From Agrobacterium larrymoorei (GTDB lineage: Bacteria > Pseudomonadota > Alphaproteobacteria > Rhizobiales > Rhizobiaceae), in NCBI RefSeq assembly GCF_013322225.1, contig NZ_JAAMFB010000010.1:1-64000 (forward strand): DNA of 64,000 bases, written 5' to 3'. The notes under the pieces were generated by a model that was not told the origin of the DNA, made no database searches, and worked only from the letters and a program-made list of their open reading frames with translations. Shown here one piece after another: positions 16,656-25,411 of the stretch (position 1 is the first letter of the stretch; every line of letters starts with the position of its first letter). A program made the position numbers and the translations under genes.

Positions 16656-18161
16656 CTACTGAAACGCCGTCTCGTAGAAGCTTCGGAGCTTGCGCGAATG
16701 CAGCTTCTCCGTATCCATCGCCGCCAGCTTCTGCACCGCGCGGATGCCGATCTGCAAATGCTGGGCGACCTGCGTGCGGTAGAACTCCGTGGCCATGCCG
16801 GGGAGTTTCAGTTCGCCATGCAGCGGCTTGTCGGAAACGCAGAGCAGGGTGCCGTATGGCACGCGGAAGCGGAAACCGTTGGCGGCAATCGTTGCCGATT
16901 CCATATCGAGCGCGATGGCGCGTGATTGCGACAGGCGCTTCACCGGCCCGGCTTGATCGCGAAGCTCCCAGTTGCGGTTATCGATGGTGGCGACGGTGCC
17001 GGTGCGCATGATGCGCTTCAACTCGAAGCCCTCGTAACCGGTCACTTCCGCTACCGCACCCTCCAGCGCCATCTGCACTTCCGCGAGCGCCGGGATAGGC
17101 ACCCAGACGGGCAGGTCGTCATCCAGAACGTGGTCTTCTCGCACATAGGCGTGCGCCAGAACATAATCGCCCAGTCGCTGGCTGTTGCGAAGCCCCGCGC
17201 AGTGGCCAACCATCAGCCAAGCGTGCGGGCGCAGCACGGCAATGTGGTCGGTGATCGTCTTGGCGTTGGACGGGCCGACGCCGATATTGACGAGCGTTAT
17301 GCCCGCATGGCCCTTCTTTTTCAGGTGATAGGCGGGCATCTGCGGCAGGCGGCCAAGTGTCATGTCCGTTATAGGCCGGTCTGAACCTGCCTTCGTGACG
17401 ATGTTGCCCGGCTCCACGAATTCTGTGTAACCCTCGCCACCTTCGGCCATCATCTTGCGCGCCCATGCGGCAAATTCATCGATATAGAACTGGTAGTTGG
17501 TAAACAGCACGAAGTTCTGGAAGTGGTTCGCGCTCGTTGCCGTGTAGTGGCTTAGGCGGGCCAGAGAATAATCGATGCGCTGGGCGGTAAAGGGGGCCAG
17601 CGGCGCTGGCTCACCCGGAACCTGATCGTACTCGCCATTGGCGATCAGATCGTCGGTGTTGTTCAGGTCCGGTGTGTCGAACAGATCGCGCAAGGGGACG
17701 TCTGCCAGCGAGGACGCAGCGGATGCCTCCACGAAAGCGCCCTCTCCAAAAGCAAAATGCAGCGGAATGGGGGTGGCGGATTCGGCAATAGTGACGTGAA
17801 CATTGTGGTTCTTCATGAGAAGACCAAGCTGCTCTTTCAGATAGTGCCGGAAAAGCTGCGGGCGCGTTACCGTCGTTGTGTAAACACCGGGCGAAGTGAC
17901 GTGCCCGTAGGACAGGCGCGAATCCACATGACCGAAGGTCGAGGTCTCGATGCTGACCTGCGGATAGCAGGCCCGGTAACGGCCCTCGATGGGCGCGCCC
18001 TTGGCAAGCTCGGTAAAGGAATTGATGAGGAAATTGGTGTTGCGCTCATAAAGCGCCGTCAGCGCCTCAACGGCTTCCTTCGCATCGGTAAAAGTCTGCG
18101 GCGCGAAAGGCTCTGGCGTAATGAAGGAGAGCTGTGGAATCGTGTGCTTTGCTATTGTCAT
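16656..18161 (-). CDS. amn: AMP nucleosidase
   Basis: This 501-residue enzyme hydrolyses AMP to adenine and ribose 5-phosphate, helping set adenylate levels. It has the Amn N-terminal domain (about residues 15-190) followed by a nucleoside-phosphorylase-type catalytic domain containing TLVNIGVGPSNAKT, LMVGHCAGLRNSQRLGDY and AIALDMESATIAANGFRF. The D-M-E-S-A-T segment is the purine-binding loop. The length and order match bacterial Amn closely. It converges with the flippase-like gene, whose stop lies 16 bases away. Confidence 0.94.
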   Translation of the reverse strand: MTIAKHTIPQLSFITPEPFAPQTFTDAKEAVEALTALYERNTNFLINSFTELAKGAPIEGRYRACYPQVSIETSTFGHVDSRLSYGHVTSPGVYTTTVTRPQLFRHYLKEQLGLLMKNHNVHVTIAESATPIPLHFAFGEGAFVEASAASSLADVPLRDLFDTPDLNNTDDLIANGEYDQVPGEPAPLAPFTAQRIDYSLARLSHYTATSANHFQNFVLFTNYQFYIDEFAAWARKMMAEGGEGYTEFVEPGNIVTKAGSDRPITDMTLGRLPQMPAYHLKKKGHAGITLVNIGVGPSNAKTITDHIAVLRPHAWLMVGHCAGLRNSQRLGDYVLAHAYVREDHVLDDDLPVWVPIPALAEVQMALEGAVAEVTGYEGFELKRIMRTGTVATIDNRNWELRDQAGPVKRLSQSRAIALDMESATIAANGFRFRVPYGTLLCVSDKPLHGELKLPGMATEFYRTQVAQHLQIGIRAVQKLAAMDTEKLHSRKLRSFYETAFQ

Positions 18162-18256
18162 GGCCTATTATAGAGAGCCAATTCAGACAGGCAAGCGACA
18201 GAAATATGTGCGTTTCAAAAAGAATACGCAGCCGTCTTAGCCGCCTGTGCCAAGCC

Positions 18257-18427
18257 TCAAAGCGTAACGCGGCACCCCGGCGTAAACGAATGTTGGCAGC
18301 TATAGGACGCGCCCATATTCACCCGCTGGAAACTGCGATCCGGATTGATCACCAGCGCCGCAAAAGACATCGCAAAAATCGCCATCAGAAGAACGATGAT
18401 GCTGAAACGCCGAACCAGAACTCCCAT
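18257..18427 (-). CDS. Small single-pass membrane protein, hypothetical
   Basis: This 56-codon frame begins MGVLVRRFSIIVLLMAIFA and has one strongly hydrophobic segment (about residues 8-26). A short polar tail follows with two cysteines (SYSCQHSF and PGCRV). AAAGGGGA lies seven bases before this ATG, a convincing ribosome site; an ATG two codons earlier is too close to it. The positive-inside pattern (RR before the helix) predicts an N-in orientation with the cysteines outside the cytoplasm, where they could form a disulfide. I do not recognise the family. It lies upstream of amn on the same strand. Confidence 0.5.
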   Translation of the reverse strand: MGVLVRRFSIIVLLMAIFAMSFAALVINPDRSFQRVNMGASYSCQHSFTPGCRVTL

Positions 18428-18582
18428 GTCCATTCCCCTTTGTGTCACGTCTTGCCCTTTGTTGAACACGACATTGCCACGTTTGGACTGAACCGGCGCT
18501 GAGAGGCCGGTTCATTTGGGGTTCAGGGTTGTTAATGGGGGTGGGTAATCTGCCGTTCCATGCTCAACCAAGAGGTGTTTTC

Positions 18583-18690
18583 ATGTTGCGGTGTGTAAAT
18601 GAAGGATGTAGCTATAAAGCGAACAATTCAATCTCTGGCAGCATTAAGAAAATGGGGTGTCTCTTTGAAACCGGAAGAGCTTCAGTATGA
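18583..18690 (+). other. Short out-of-frame ORF overlapping the AIPR gene start
   Basis: AGAGGTG at 18571-18577 is ideally spaced (five bases) for the ATG at 18583, not for the AIPR ATG at 18599. That ATG opens a 35-codon frame (MLRCVNEGCSYK...) ending in TGA at 18688 inside the AIPR gene, in another frame. It could be a translated regulatory ORF that limits or couples AIPR synthesis, or simply chance. Confidence 0.3.
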
Positions 18691-20329
18691 AAATCTAAAG
18701 TCAGTAATCAATTCCTTTGAAGATAAGGGGCGAGAAGAAGCTAGATCGTTCCTTAACTGGTTTCTTGAAAATATATTTAGGCTTGATCCAATCGAGGCCG
18801 ATGACTGTATTTGCGACAAGCCCAACGATCGAGGAATTGATGCGATATATGTTGATGATAACCAGAATGAGATTTTGGTTCTTCAAGGCAAGATTAAGCA
18901 AAGAGAGTCTTCTATCGGAGATGGGCCACTACGTGAACTTGCAGGTACGATAACGCAAATTGAAACCGTCGAAGCCGTTGATGCTCTTATTGCCGGGGGA
19001 GGCAATGAGGACTTGAAAAACCTGTTACTCAGGCTGAAAATTCGAGATTTGGTGTCGAATGGTTATTCGGTCATTGGATCTTTTGTATCGAACCAACCAC
19101 TCGATGAGAACGGTCGCGAATTCGCTGTCCAGCATGGACGAATTCGCGTGTACGACCGCAATCGAATCTCGTCTGAATATATAGACATTGAGGCAGATGG
19201 AGGAGTCGATGATACATTTTCTTTTGATCTGTCGTACGTTGAACCGCTCCAAATTAAAACAAAAAGCGGCGTGAGTTCATATGTCTTACCTGTACAAGCG
19301 AGAGAGCTAGTTAGAATGTCAGGGATCGATGATGGAACATTGTTCTCGCAAAATGTCCGCCAATCTCTTGGAAATACGAAAGTAAATAAAGCAATGAAGG
19401 AAAGTGTTGCCGATAAAGGTCAACACCAATTCTTTCCTCTTTATCACAATGGTGTAACGATACTTTGTAAGAGGGCTGAAATATTTGGCAGCAAGCTTAA
19501 TATTTCTCAATATGTTGTTGTAAATGGTGCTCAAAGTATTTCGACCTTTAAGAAAGCCGAGAACAGTCTTTCTGACGACTTGAGAGTAATCGCCAAGATT
19601 ATTGAACTAGATGATTCGAATCTCGCTAAAGCCATCACAATTAACAGTAACAACCAGAATGCGATAAAGCCAAGAGACCTAAAATCTACAAATGAAGTGC
19701 AGATCAGATTAAAGCACGAGTTTGAGGAACAGTTCCTGAACAGGTTTGAATACGAGATAAAGCGGGGTCAGACCACCTCTGAAGGTGTGGAGGTAATCAC
19801 CAATGAAGAGGCTGGCAGACTTTTGTTGGCTTTCGATCTGTTGGAGCCTGAGTCGTGCCATCAAGTTTATAAGTTATTTGACGACAAATATACGGAGATA
19901 TTTGCTAGACCTGCGGTGACCGCAGCTAGAATTGTGTTTCTTTCTGAGTTGATGAAGATTATCTCTAATAATATGCCTCATATCGAGTATAGGCCGTTAT
20001 CTAAATATGGTCTTACTCGCTTCTTCCTTTTGTCCGTTTTGTCGGAGATGTTCAAAAAAGACGCCGATATAAATAGCTACATCAGGAACCCTCAGAAACT
20101 ACTAGGAGAGAAATTCGAAAATTTCGGAAGCGCGGTTAGTGATGCCTTACGCTCAATGATTATCGATCTAAATTACGAAGTTAAGCAAAGGGGCGACGCA
20201 TTCGATTACAAAGGCGATTTGAAGAGTCCCGCTAAGATCAGAGAACTCCGAGAGGAGCTATTGAAGAGCTACGAGAAAGAAATTGCGAAAGGAAAAATCA
20301 AGCCTGTCTCGCAGATGATTGCTCAATAA
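18599..20329 (+). CDS. AIPR-family abortive-infection / phage-resistance protein
   Basis: This 576-residue protein has the AIPR core (Abortive Infection Phage Resistance family): LFSQNVRQSLG (about residue 247), FFPLYHNGVTILCKRAE and VVVNGAQSISTF (about 307). Its N-terminal region has DRGIDAIYVDD and VLQGKIK (about residues 77-100). That spacing fits a PD-(D/E)xK nuclease-like site with Q-x-K in place of E-x-K. The gene is far more AT-rich than its neighbours; one sampled 60-base line (19441-19500) has 22 G/C. It uses AGA, ATA and TTA freely, indicating recent acquisition. No methylase or second defence gene is adjacent. TAA directly precedes the ATG in frame, so 18599 is the earliest start, with a poor ribosome site. 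A defence role is inferred from the family. Confidence 0.82.
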   Translation: MKDVAIKRTIQSLAALRKWGVSLKPEELQYENLKSVINSFEDKGREEARSFLNWFLENIFRLDPIEADDCICDKPNDRGIDAIYVDDNQNEILVLQGKIKQRESSIGDGPLRELAGTITQIETVEAVDALIAGGGNEDLKNLLLRLKIRDLVSNGYSVIGSFVSNQPLDENGREFAVQHGRIRVYDRNRISSEYIDIEADGGVDDTFSFDLSYVEPLQIKTKSGVSSYVLPVQARELVRMSGIDDGTLFSQNVRQSLGNTKVNKAMKESVADKGQHQFFPLYHNGVTILCKRAEIFGSKLNISQYVVVNGAQSISTFKKAENSLSDDLRVIAKIIELDDSNLAKAITINSNNQNAIKPRDLKSTNEVQIRLKHEFEEQFLNRFEYEIKRGQTTSEGVEVITNEEAGRLLLAFDLLEPESCHQVYKLFDDKYTEIFARPAVTAARIVFLSELMKIISNNMPHIEYRPLSKYGLTRFFLLSVLSEMFKKDADINSYIRNPQKLLGEKFENFGSAVSDALRSMIIDLNYEVKQRGDAFDYKGDLKSPAKIRELREELLKSYEKEIAKGKIKPVSQMIAQ

Positions 20330-20338
20330 AACATCCTA

Positions 20339-20363
20339 GAGGCGCCGCATCACACGGCGCCTC
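20339..20363. terminator. Hairpin between AIPR gene and phoX-like gene
   Basis: The nine-base arms gaggcgccg (20339-20347) and cggcgcctc (20355-20363) pair perfectly over a seven-base loop between two convergent stops. No strong T-run follows on either side, so it may act as a bidirectional barrier rather than a classical intrinsic terminator. Confidence 0.65.
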
Positions 20364-20389
20364 CCTTCATCCCTAACAACGCAAACCCA

Positions 20390-22312
20390 TCACCCAATCA
20401 TCGCACCATCATCGCGCTTGATCGCAACGATCACGGAGCGTGGCAGCTTGCCTTCGCCGTCCGGGAAGGGGGCGTCGGGGTGTTGGATGCCGACGAAGTG
20501 GGTGCGTTTGTCGGCGGACCAGGTTTGGCCGGTGACTTCGGAACCCTTTGGCGAGGTGAGGAAGCGTTCGATGCGGCCGGTGACGGGGTCGCCTGCGAGC
20601 ATCTGGTTGTTGCCCTGACCGGCGAATGCGCCTTCGTTGCTGTCTTCGCCGTCCGTCTGGATCCAGAGCAGGCCGGTACTGTCGAACATCATGCCATCCG
20701 GTGAGTTGAACATGTTGCCGGAGTTGATGTTGGAGGAGCCTGCATAGGCATCCTTGTGTACGTCCGGGTTGCCGGCCATGCAGAACAGGTCCCACTTGAA
20801 TTTTCCGTCCGCGTGGTCGTCGTTTTCTGGATACCAGCGAACGATCTGGCCGTATTCGTTCTTCTCGCGCGGGTTGGCGGCGTTGATTTCCATGACATCG
20901 CCACCGGCGTTAGTGCGCATCTTGCCGTCCTTCACTTCGCCGCGGCGGCTGTTGTTGGTCAGCGCGCAATAGGCTTCGATGGCGATGGGGTTGATGGCGA
21001 CCCATTCCGGGCGGTCCATGGTGGTGGCACCGACCTTGGAAGCGGCCTGACGGGTGAAGACGCAGATTTCGTCCATCTTCATGCCGGTCGATGCTTCCGT
21101 CAACGCAACCCACTCGCCATTGCCGTCATCGGTGAACTTGGCAACGTAGAGCGTGCCTTCGTCCAGAAGCTTGGAGGTATCGCCGCCAGGCACGTAGATG
21201 CCGTTGGAGATGTACTTGTAGAGGAATTCGCCGCGCTCGTCATCGCCCATGTAAACGACGACGCGACCGTCACGCGCCACGACGACGGCAGCGTTTTCGT
21301 GCTTGATGCGGCCAAGGGCGGTGCGCTTCATCGGTGTGGAGGATGCGTTGGACGGATCGATCTCCACGACGTAACCTGCGCGGCGCGGCTCGTTCGGGTG
21401 CTTCGAAACGTCGAAACGCTCATCGAACTTCTCATAGCCATAGCGGGTTTCCGCCGTGATGCCGTAGCGCTTGTAATCGTCAGGCATTTTGAAATCGGCA
21501 ACGGTGGAGCCGAAGTAACCGTTGAAGTTTTCTTCGCAGGTGAGGTAGGTGCCCCACGGCGTGCGGCCCGCGCCGCAATTGTTGAAGGTGCCGAGACAGT
21601 CGATACCGTTCGCATCGGCTGCGGTCTTCACCAGATCGGAACCGGCGGCTGGGCCGGAAAGCTTCATTGGCGTGTTGTGGTGAATGCGGCGGTTAAACGG
21701 GCTGTCGACGACGATCTCCCAGCCATCGTTTCCTTCGGCCACTTCCATGACGGTGACGCCCTGCATGTGCTGGAGGATTTTCACTTCGTCCAGATTGGCA
21801 GGCATGCCTTTTTCGCGGTGGGGCAGGTTGGTTTCGTTGTTCACATATTCATGGTTGACGGCAATCAGCTGATGGCTGCCAACGACGAAAAGCTCCATGC
21901 CATCGGTGTTTTCACCGAAAACCTTGTCGGAGTTTTCAAGGCTGACGCCCTTCACTGGATCGATATCCGACGCGGTGGAAAACAGCGGCTGGCCCCACTT
22001 GGCAACCGGCTTCCAGCTGTAGTCTTCAGGAACGTGGATGGTGTTGTCGGTAGCGATGCCGACCGGCTTGAACGGAAAGCGCGATGCGGCAGCTTCCTGC
22101 GCCTGTGCAGAGGTGGAGCTGGCAAGGTTGCCGAGCGTGCCCAGTGTGCCAAGGGCGGCGGCAGCAGAACCGAAGGCGAGAACGCCGCCGAGGAAGCCAC
22201 GGCGAGAGACAGCCCGTTCGACAACGCGGTCGAAATCGGTCACGGCTGGCGGCGGGTTTTGCAGTTCATCCCACTCGTCCCAGCTCAGCTTGCTCGTATC
22301 GATCTTCGTCAT
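20390..22312 (-). CDS. Tat-exported PhoX-family (DUF839) phosphatase-like protein
   Basis: This 640-residue protein has a twin-arginine signal (SRRGFLGGVLAFGSAAAAL, about residues 36-55) and a long mature beta-propeller of the PhoX/DUF839 family. Visible family segments include NHEYVNNETN, GTYLTCEENFNGYFG, KHENAAVVVARDGRVVVYMGDDERGEF and FNSPDGMMFDSTGLLWIQTDGE. PhoX enzymes are periplasmic calcium/iron-dependent alkaline phosphatases; the metal ligands cannot be assigned confidently here. The start at 22312 has GGAGAG six bases upstream; an ATG four codons earlier has none. No Pho box was identified, so phosphate control is uncertain. Confidence 0.88.
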   Translation of the reverse strand: MTKIDTSKLSWDEWDELQNPPPAVTDFDRVVERAVSRRGFLGGVLAFGSAAAALGTLGTLGNLASSTSAQAQEAAASRFPFKPVGIATDNTIHVPEDYSWKPVAKWGQPLFSTASDIDPVKGVSLENSDKVFGENTDGMELFVVGSHQLIAVNHEYVNNETNLPHREKGMPANLDEVKILQHMQGVTVMEVAEGNDGWEIVVDSPFNRRIHHNTPMKLSGPAAGSDLVKTAADANGIDCLGTFNNCGAGRTPWGTYLTCEENFNGYFGSTVADFKMPDDYKRYGITAETRYGYEKFDERFDVSKHPNEPRRAGYVVEIDPSNASSTPMKRTALGRIKHENAAVVVARDGRVVVYMGDDERGEFLYKYISNGIYVPGGDTSKLLDEGTLYVAKFTDDGNGEWVALTEASTGMKMDEICVFTRQAASKVGATTMDRPEWVAINPIAIEAYCALTNNSRRGEVKDGKMRTNAGGDVMEINAANPREKNEYGQIVRWYPENDDHADGKFKWDLFCMAGNPDVHKDAYAGSSNINSGNMFNSPDGMMFDSTGLLWIQTDGEDSNEGAFAGQGNNQMLAGDPVTGRIERFLTSPKGSEVTGQTWSADKRTHFVGIQHPDAPFPDGEGKLPRSVIVAIKRDDGAMIG

Positions 22313-22398
22313 GGCGCTCTCCATTCGTTCGTAGTTTGGAACAATTCCAGGGAGCGCACTAGCGGCGGTTTATTACAGGGGGATGACGAAATGCAGTT

Positions 22399-23319
22399 TC
22401 AACGTGTCTTCGCCCGCTCCGCTGCAAGCAGGTCTATGAAGGCGCGCAAGGGTGCCGGAACGAACCTGTTTGAAAAATAGAGCTGCGGGCCATCAAACTG
22501 CGTCCACCAATCCGGCAGAACGGGGCAAAGCGCACCGCTTTCAAAATGGGGCGTCAGCCAGTTTTCAAAGGTGTAGATCAGGCCGTGGCCGGAGCGGGCG
22601 AAATCGATTGCGGTGGCAACAGCGTCGACGCCGACAATCAGGCGTCCTTGCGGATCGACCGTCAGTGCCTCATCGCCCTTTTCGAACTCCCATTTGATGA
22701 TTGCGCCGCTGGAAAAGCGCAGGCGAATGCAATCGTGCTTGAGAAGTTCAAGAGGATGGGCGGGGATGCCTTTTGCTTCCAGATAGGCGGGAGATGCGGC
22801 AAGAGCCGAGCGTTGATGGGATGGCCCGATGGGGACCGCGATCATATCCTGCGCCAGATGTTCGCCATAGCGAATGCCCGCATCACAACCTGCCGCAGTC
22901 GCGTCCACCAGCCTGTCTTCAACAACGAACTCGACGCGCACCTGCGGATGTTTTTTGAGAAAAATTTCGATCAGCGGCGGCAGGATATCCACCATGACTG
23001 CGCCGGGCACATTAAGCCGTAACAGACCGCGCACGTCCTCCTGAGAACTTGCCGCATCCTGAAGCGCGGCTCTTGCTTCGCTGAACAGCGGATTGAGACG
23101 TTCCGCAAGGGCAATTCCCGCCTGAGTCGGTCGGACACTACGGGTCGTGCGCGTAAGCAGCGGCACGCCGAGCCGCGCTTCCAGCCTCGATATGCGTTCA
23201 CTCACCGAAGCGGGCGATATGCCCAACCGCTTCGCCGTGGAGCGAAAGCCTTCCGTCTCGCATATATCCAGAAAAACCGAAAGATCATCGTAACTGGGCA
23301 TATCATCATTGTTCGCCAT
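22399..23319 (-). CDS. LysR-family transcriptional regulator
   Basis: This 306-residue LysR-type regulator has the N-terminal winged helix-turn-helix DLSVFLDICETEGFRSTAKRLGISPASVSERISRLEARLG and the linker LLTRTTRSVRPTQAG. A type-2 periplasmic-binding effector domain follows (about 95-300). It resembles the branch that regulates divergent oxidoreductases. A short-chain dehydrogenase gene begins 94 bases away on the other strand, so that gene is the probable target. The start is uncertain among three in-frame ATGs (23355, 23319, 23301). Confidence 0.9.
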   Translation of the reverse strand: MANNDDMPSYDDLSVFLDICETEGFRSTAKRLGISPASVSERISRLEARLGVPLLTRTTRSVRPTQAGIALAERLNPLFSEARAALQDAASSQEDVRGLLRLNVPGAVMVDILPPLIEIFLKKHPQVRVEFVVEDRLVDATAAGCDAGIRYGEHLAQDMIAVPIGPSHQRSALAASPAYLEAKGIPAHPLELLKHDCIRLRFSSGAIIKWEFEKGDEALTVDPQGRLIVGVDAVATAIDFARSGHGLIYTFENWLTPHFESGALCPVLPDWWTQFDGPQLYFSNRFVPAPLRAFIDLLAAERAKTR

Positions 23320-23412
23320 AGCGATCAGACTATACGGTTTGCGACAGATTATCAAACGATGACATAGGCCGTAACAATTGCCTGAATTTCAGTATCTCAA
23401 GGGAGAGTGAAT

Positions 23413-24138
23413 ATGACCGGCAAGACAGTTCTGATCACAGGCGCCAATAAAAGCATTGGCTTCGAAACCGCGCGACAATTGGGAAAGCGCGGCTACCGTA
23501 TTTGGCTGGGTGCCAGAGATAGCGGCCGCGGCAAGGCAGCGGCGGAAACGCTGGTGGCTGAAGGATATGATGTCCGTGCCTTGGCTATCGACGTGACCGA
23601 TGACGATAGTGTGCAGGCCGCAGCGAGAAGAGTGCAGGGCGAAGATGGCAAGCTCAATGTCCTCATCAACAATGCGGGCATTTTGGGCGGCATGGACCCC
23701 AAACCGAGCGAGCAGTCCGCAGATGCCGTGAGACAGGTCCATGAAACGAACGTTCTCGGCCCCATCCGCGTAACGCAAGCGTTCCTGCCACTCCTCAAGG
23801 CCGCAAATGGTGCAAATGTCGTGATGGTGAGCAGCGGGCTTGGCTCACTCGGTTGGCTGTCCGATCCCGAAAACGAGTTCTACCGCGTCAACAACCTTGC
23901 CTATAACAGCTCGAAAACAGCGCTCAACGCAGTGACCGTGTCGTTCGCCAAGGAATTTTCACCCTTCGGTATCAAGGTAAACTCAGTCGATCCGGGTTAC
24001 ACCTCTACCGATTTCAACGGGCATTCGGGTTATCGCACCGTCGAGCAGGCCGCTAAGGGTATCGTATGGTTGGCGACGCAGGATAAATCCGGCCCCACCT
24101 GCGGATATTACTACGATGAGGCCCTTATTCCATGGTGA
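23413..24138 (+). CDS. Short-chain dehydrogenase/reductase
   Basis: This 241-residue classical SDR has the cofactor motif TGANKSIGFETARQLG, the NNAG motif in VLINNAGILG, the catalytic serine in VMVSSGLGSLG and the Y-x-x-x-K in NLAYNSSKTALN. An arginine after the second strand (GARDSGRGK) suggests NADP(H). GGGAG lies seven bases before the ATG at 23413, favoured over GTG at 23407. It is divergent from, and probably controlled by, the LysR gene. The substrate is unknown; similar genes are annotated as carbonyl reductase-like. Confidence 0.9.
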   Translation: MTGKTVLITGANKSIGFETARQLGKRGYRIWLGARDSGRGKAAAETLVAEGYDVRALAIDVTDDDSVQAAARRVQGEDGKLNVLINNAGILGGMDPKPSEQSADAVRQVHETNVLGPIRVTQAFLPLLKAANGANVVMVSSGLGSLGWLSDPENEFYRVNNLAYNSSKTALNAVTVSFAKEFSPFGIKVNSVDPGYTSTDFNGHSGYRTVEQAAKGIVWLATQDKSGPTCGYYYDEALIPW

Positions 24139-24163
24139 CCGCGAGCGGGCCAGCTGAGTGCTG

Positions 24164-24190
24164 CAGCCCACAAGCATGGTTTGTGGGCTG
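24164..24190. terminator. Hairpin between SDR gene and small membrane gene
   Basis: The arms cagcccaca (24164-24172) and tgtgggctg (24182-24190) pair perfectly over nine bases between convergent stops. There is no long T-run, so termination strength is uncertain. Confidence 0.6.
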
Positions 24191-24203
24191 TCTAGAATAA
24201 ACT

Positions 24204-24473
24204 TCAGATCATCAAGCCGAGGAACGCCGAAAAATTTATGATGCAGATAGGACGGAAGAGGTAGAAGCGTTGCCAGTTGGTCAGATTAGGATCGCTCATG
24301 AACATTCGTCTGTCTATTTGTAGCCTGTCCAAATGACTGTCGATACGAAAGTCCCAATTATTGGCCTTATAAAAATAGTACTCCCTAACCTGCGTTGCCA
24401 AAAGGTGGGCGATCAGCAACGACATCGCAGCCGTGGTGACGAGTGCAAGGAGAACTTCAACAACAGCCATCAT
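24204..24473 (-). CDS. Small membrane protein, hypothetical
   Basis: The 89 residues comprise two hydrophobic stretches. The first is N-terminal (MAVVEVLLALVTTAAMSLLIAHLL) and the second C-terminal (RPICIINFSAFLGLMI). Between them is a charged middle rich in aromatic and acidic residues (EYYFYKANNWDFRIDSHLD). The pattern suggests two transmembrane helices joined by a cytosolic or periplasmic loop. I do not recognise the family. Base composition is slightly more AT-rich than neighbours. Start could be 24473 or the adjacent ATG at 24470. Confidence 0.5.
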   Translation of the reverse strand: MMAVVEVLLALVTTAAMSLLIAHLLATQVREYYFYKANNWDFRIDSHLDRLQIDRRMFMSDPNLTNWQRFYLFRPICIINFSAFLGLMI

Positions 24474-24579
24474 ATGAGATTTTCACCGCTCCTAATCCAT
24501 CACATGTTTTTGGCACGATTAACTTAGACATGCCGGGTTACAGTTCACCGGCATGTCAGTTGGAATTGCTCGTTATAAT

Positions 24580-24915
24580 TTACAGACGCGTCCAGGTCTG
24601 TGACTTGCACAGCACCTTCAGCACGCAACCCTTCATGCTCAGCGAATTGCCAGAAACCGTGCCAGAGCCGCTATAGGTCTTATCGTTGGCAGGATCGGTG
24701 ATTTCGCCAGCGTAGCTGTTGCCGGTGCCACTCATTTTGCCGATCTGCTTGCCAGCGTGTTTTCCGGTTTTCAATGTTACGCAGAAGGCTGCGCCGCATT
24801 TGGCAATCGTCGCCGTTTCGCCGCTGGCGGTCTTCCAGCTACCTTCTATGGCTTCCGCCGCAAAGGCTGAAGTTCCCATCAAGAATGCGGCGGCGGCAAT
24901 AATCGTCATTTTCAT
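24580..24915 (-). CDS. DUF2147-family secreted protein
   Basis: This 111-residue protein has a clear signal peptide (MKMTIIAAAAFLMGTSAFAAEA, cleavage around residue 20). The mature part, EGSWKTASGETATIAKC, belongs to the DUF2147 family: small periplasmic lipocalin-like domains. It has four cysteines (AKCG, FCVTL, GCVLKV, LCKSQ) that could form two disulfides. GGGAGGT lies about eight bases before the ATG at 24915, which rules out the longer upstream frame. The function of the family is unknown. Confidence 0.82.
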   Translation of the reverse strand: MKMTIIAAAAFLMGTSAFAAEAIEGSWKTASGETATIAKCGAAFCVTLKTGKHAGKQIGKMSGTGNSYAGEITDPANDKTYSGSGTVSGNSLSMKGCVLKVLCKSQTWTRL

Positions 24916-25411
24916 CGAATGGACCTCCCAATCCTTATGTCGCGGGCCTGCGCCCCGGACTCGCAACTCCTCATGCGAATGGCCGATTCATACTTTACGT
25001 TCACGTAAAAGGAAATATCGACGAGGGTGAATCACGGGATTTTTCGCAGCGCTGAGAGGTGAAAAGAAACAGCAATGAAATCGTTGTTTCCGTCGTGGTG
25101 AACGAAGCGTTGAAATCCATCCGTAAACTTTTCGTAAAATTGTCTGGAAAGTCCTTAATTTCCGGGGCTTCCCATATTTAACAAAAACCCAATTTTACCA
25201 ATCGTTTGGACTTTGTTTGGCCCCCGTTAATCATGGATTTTAAGCGGGCGTTGAAGCCCGTTTGGCATAGTGGGGACATCGAAAGAGCAGGGAAAACCTG
25301 ACCACGGCGAGGGCCGACAAGCCGCAGAAGACGGCAGGCCTTAAGACCGAAAGCTTCCGCAGAGAAGCGAAATAAAACAGGAAGACCACGGGCAAACAGG
25401 GACTTAAGAAA
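24916..25411. other. Long intergenic region upstream of SEL1-repeat gene
   Basis: These 496 bases lack a convincing gene. They hold small stem-loops (gcgggc/gcccgt near 25243-25258 and gcttc/gaagc near 25350-25366) and an AT-rich stretch at 25170-25210. The latter is a likely promoter region for the downstream gene or for a small RNA. No T-run terminator is visible before the ATG at 25412, so this may be a long 5' leader of that gene. Confidence 0.4.

Noticed and set aside
18500-20400. AIPR locus as part of a restriction-modification or multi-gene defence island
   Set aside because: No methylase, helicase, toxin-antitoxin or transposase gene is adjacent. Only one AT-rich gene is present.
20756-22480. 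574-codon open frame antisense to the PhoX-like gene
   Set aside because: The sense strand encodes a clear Tat-exported DUF839 protein with a good RBS. The antisense product is low-complexity and unlike any family.
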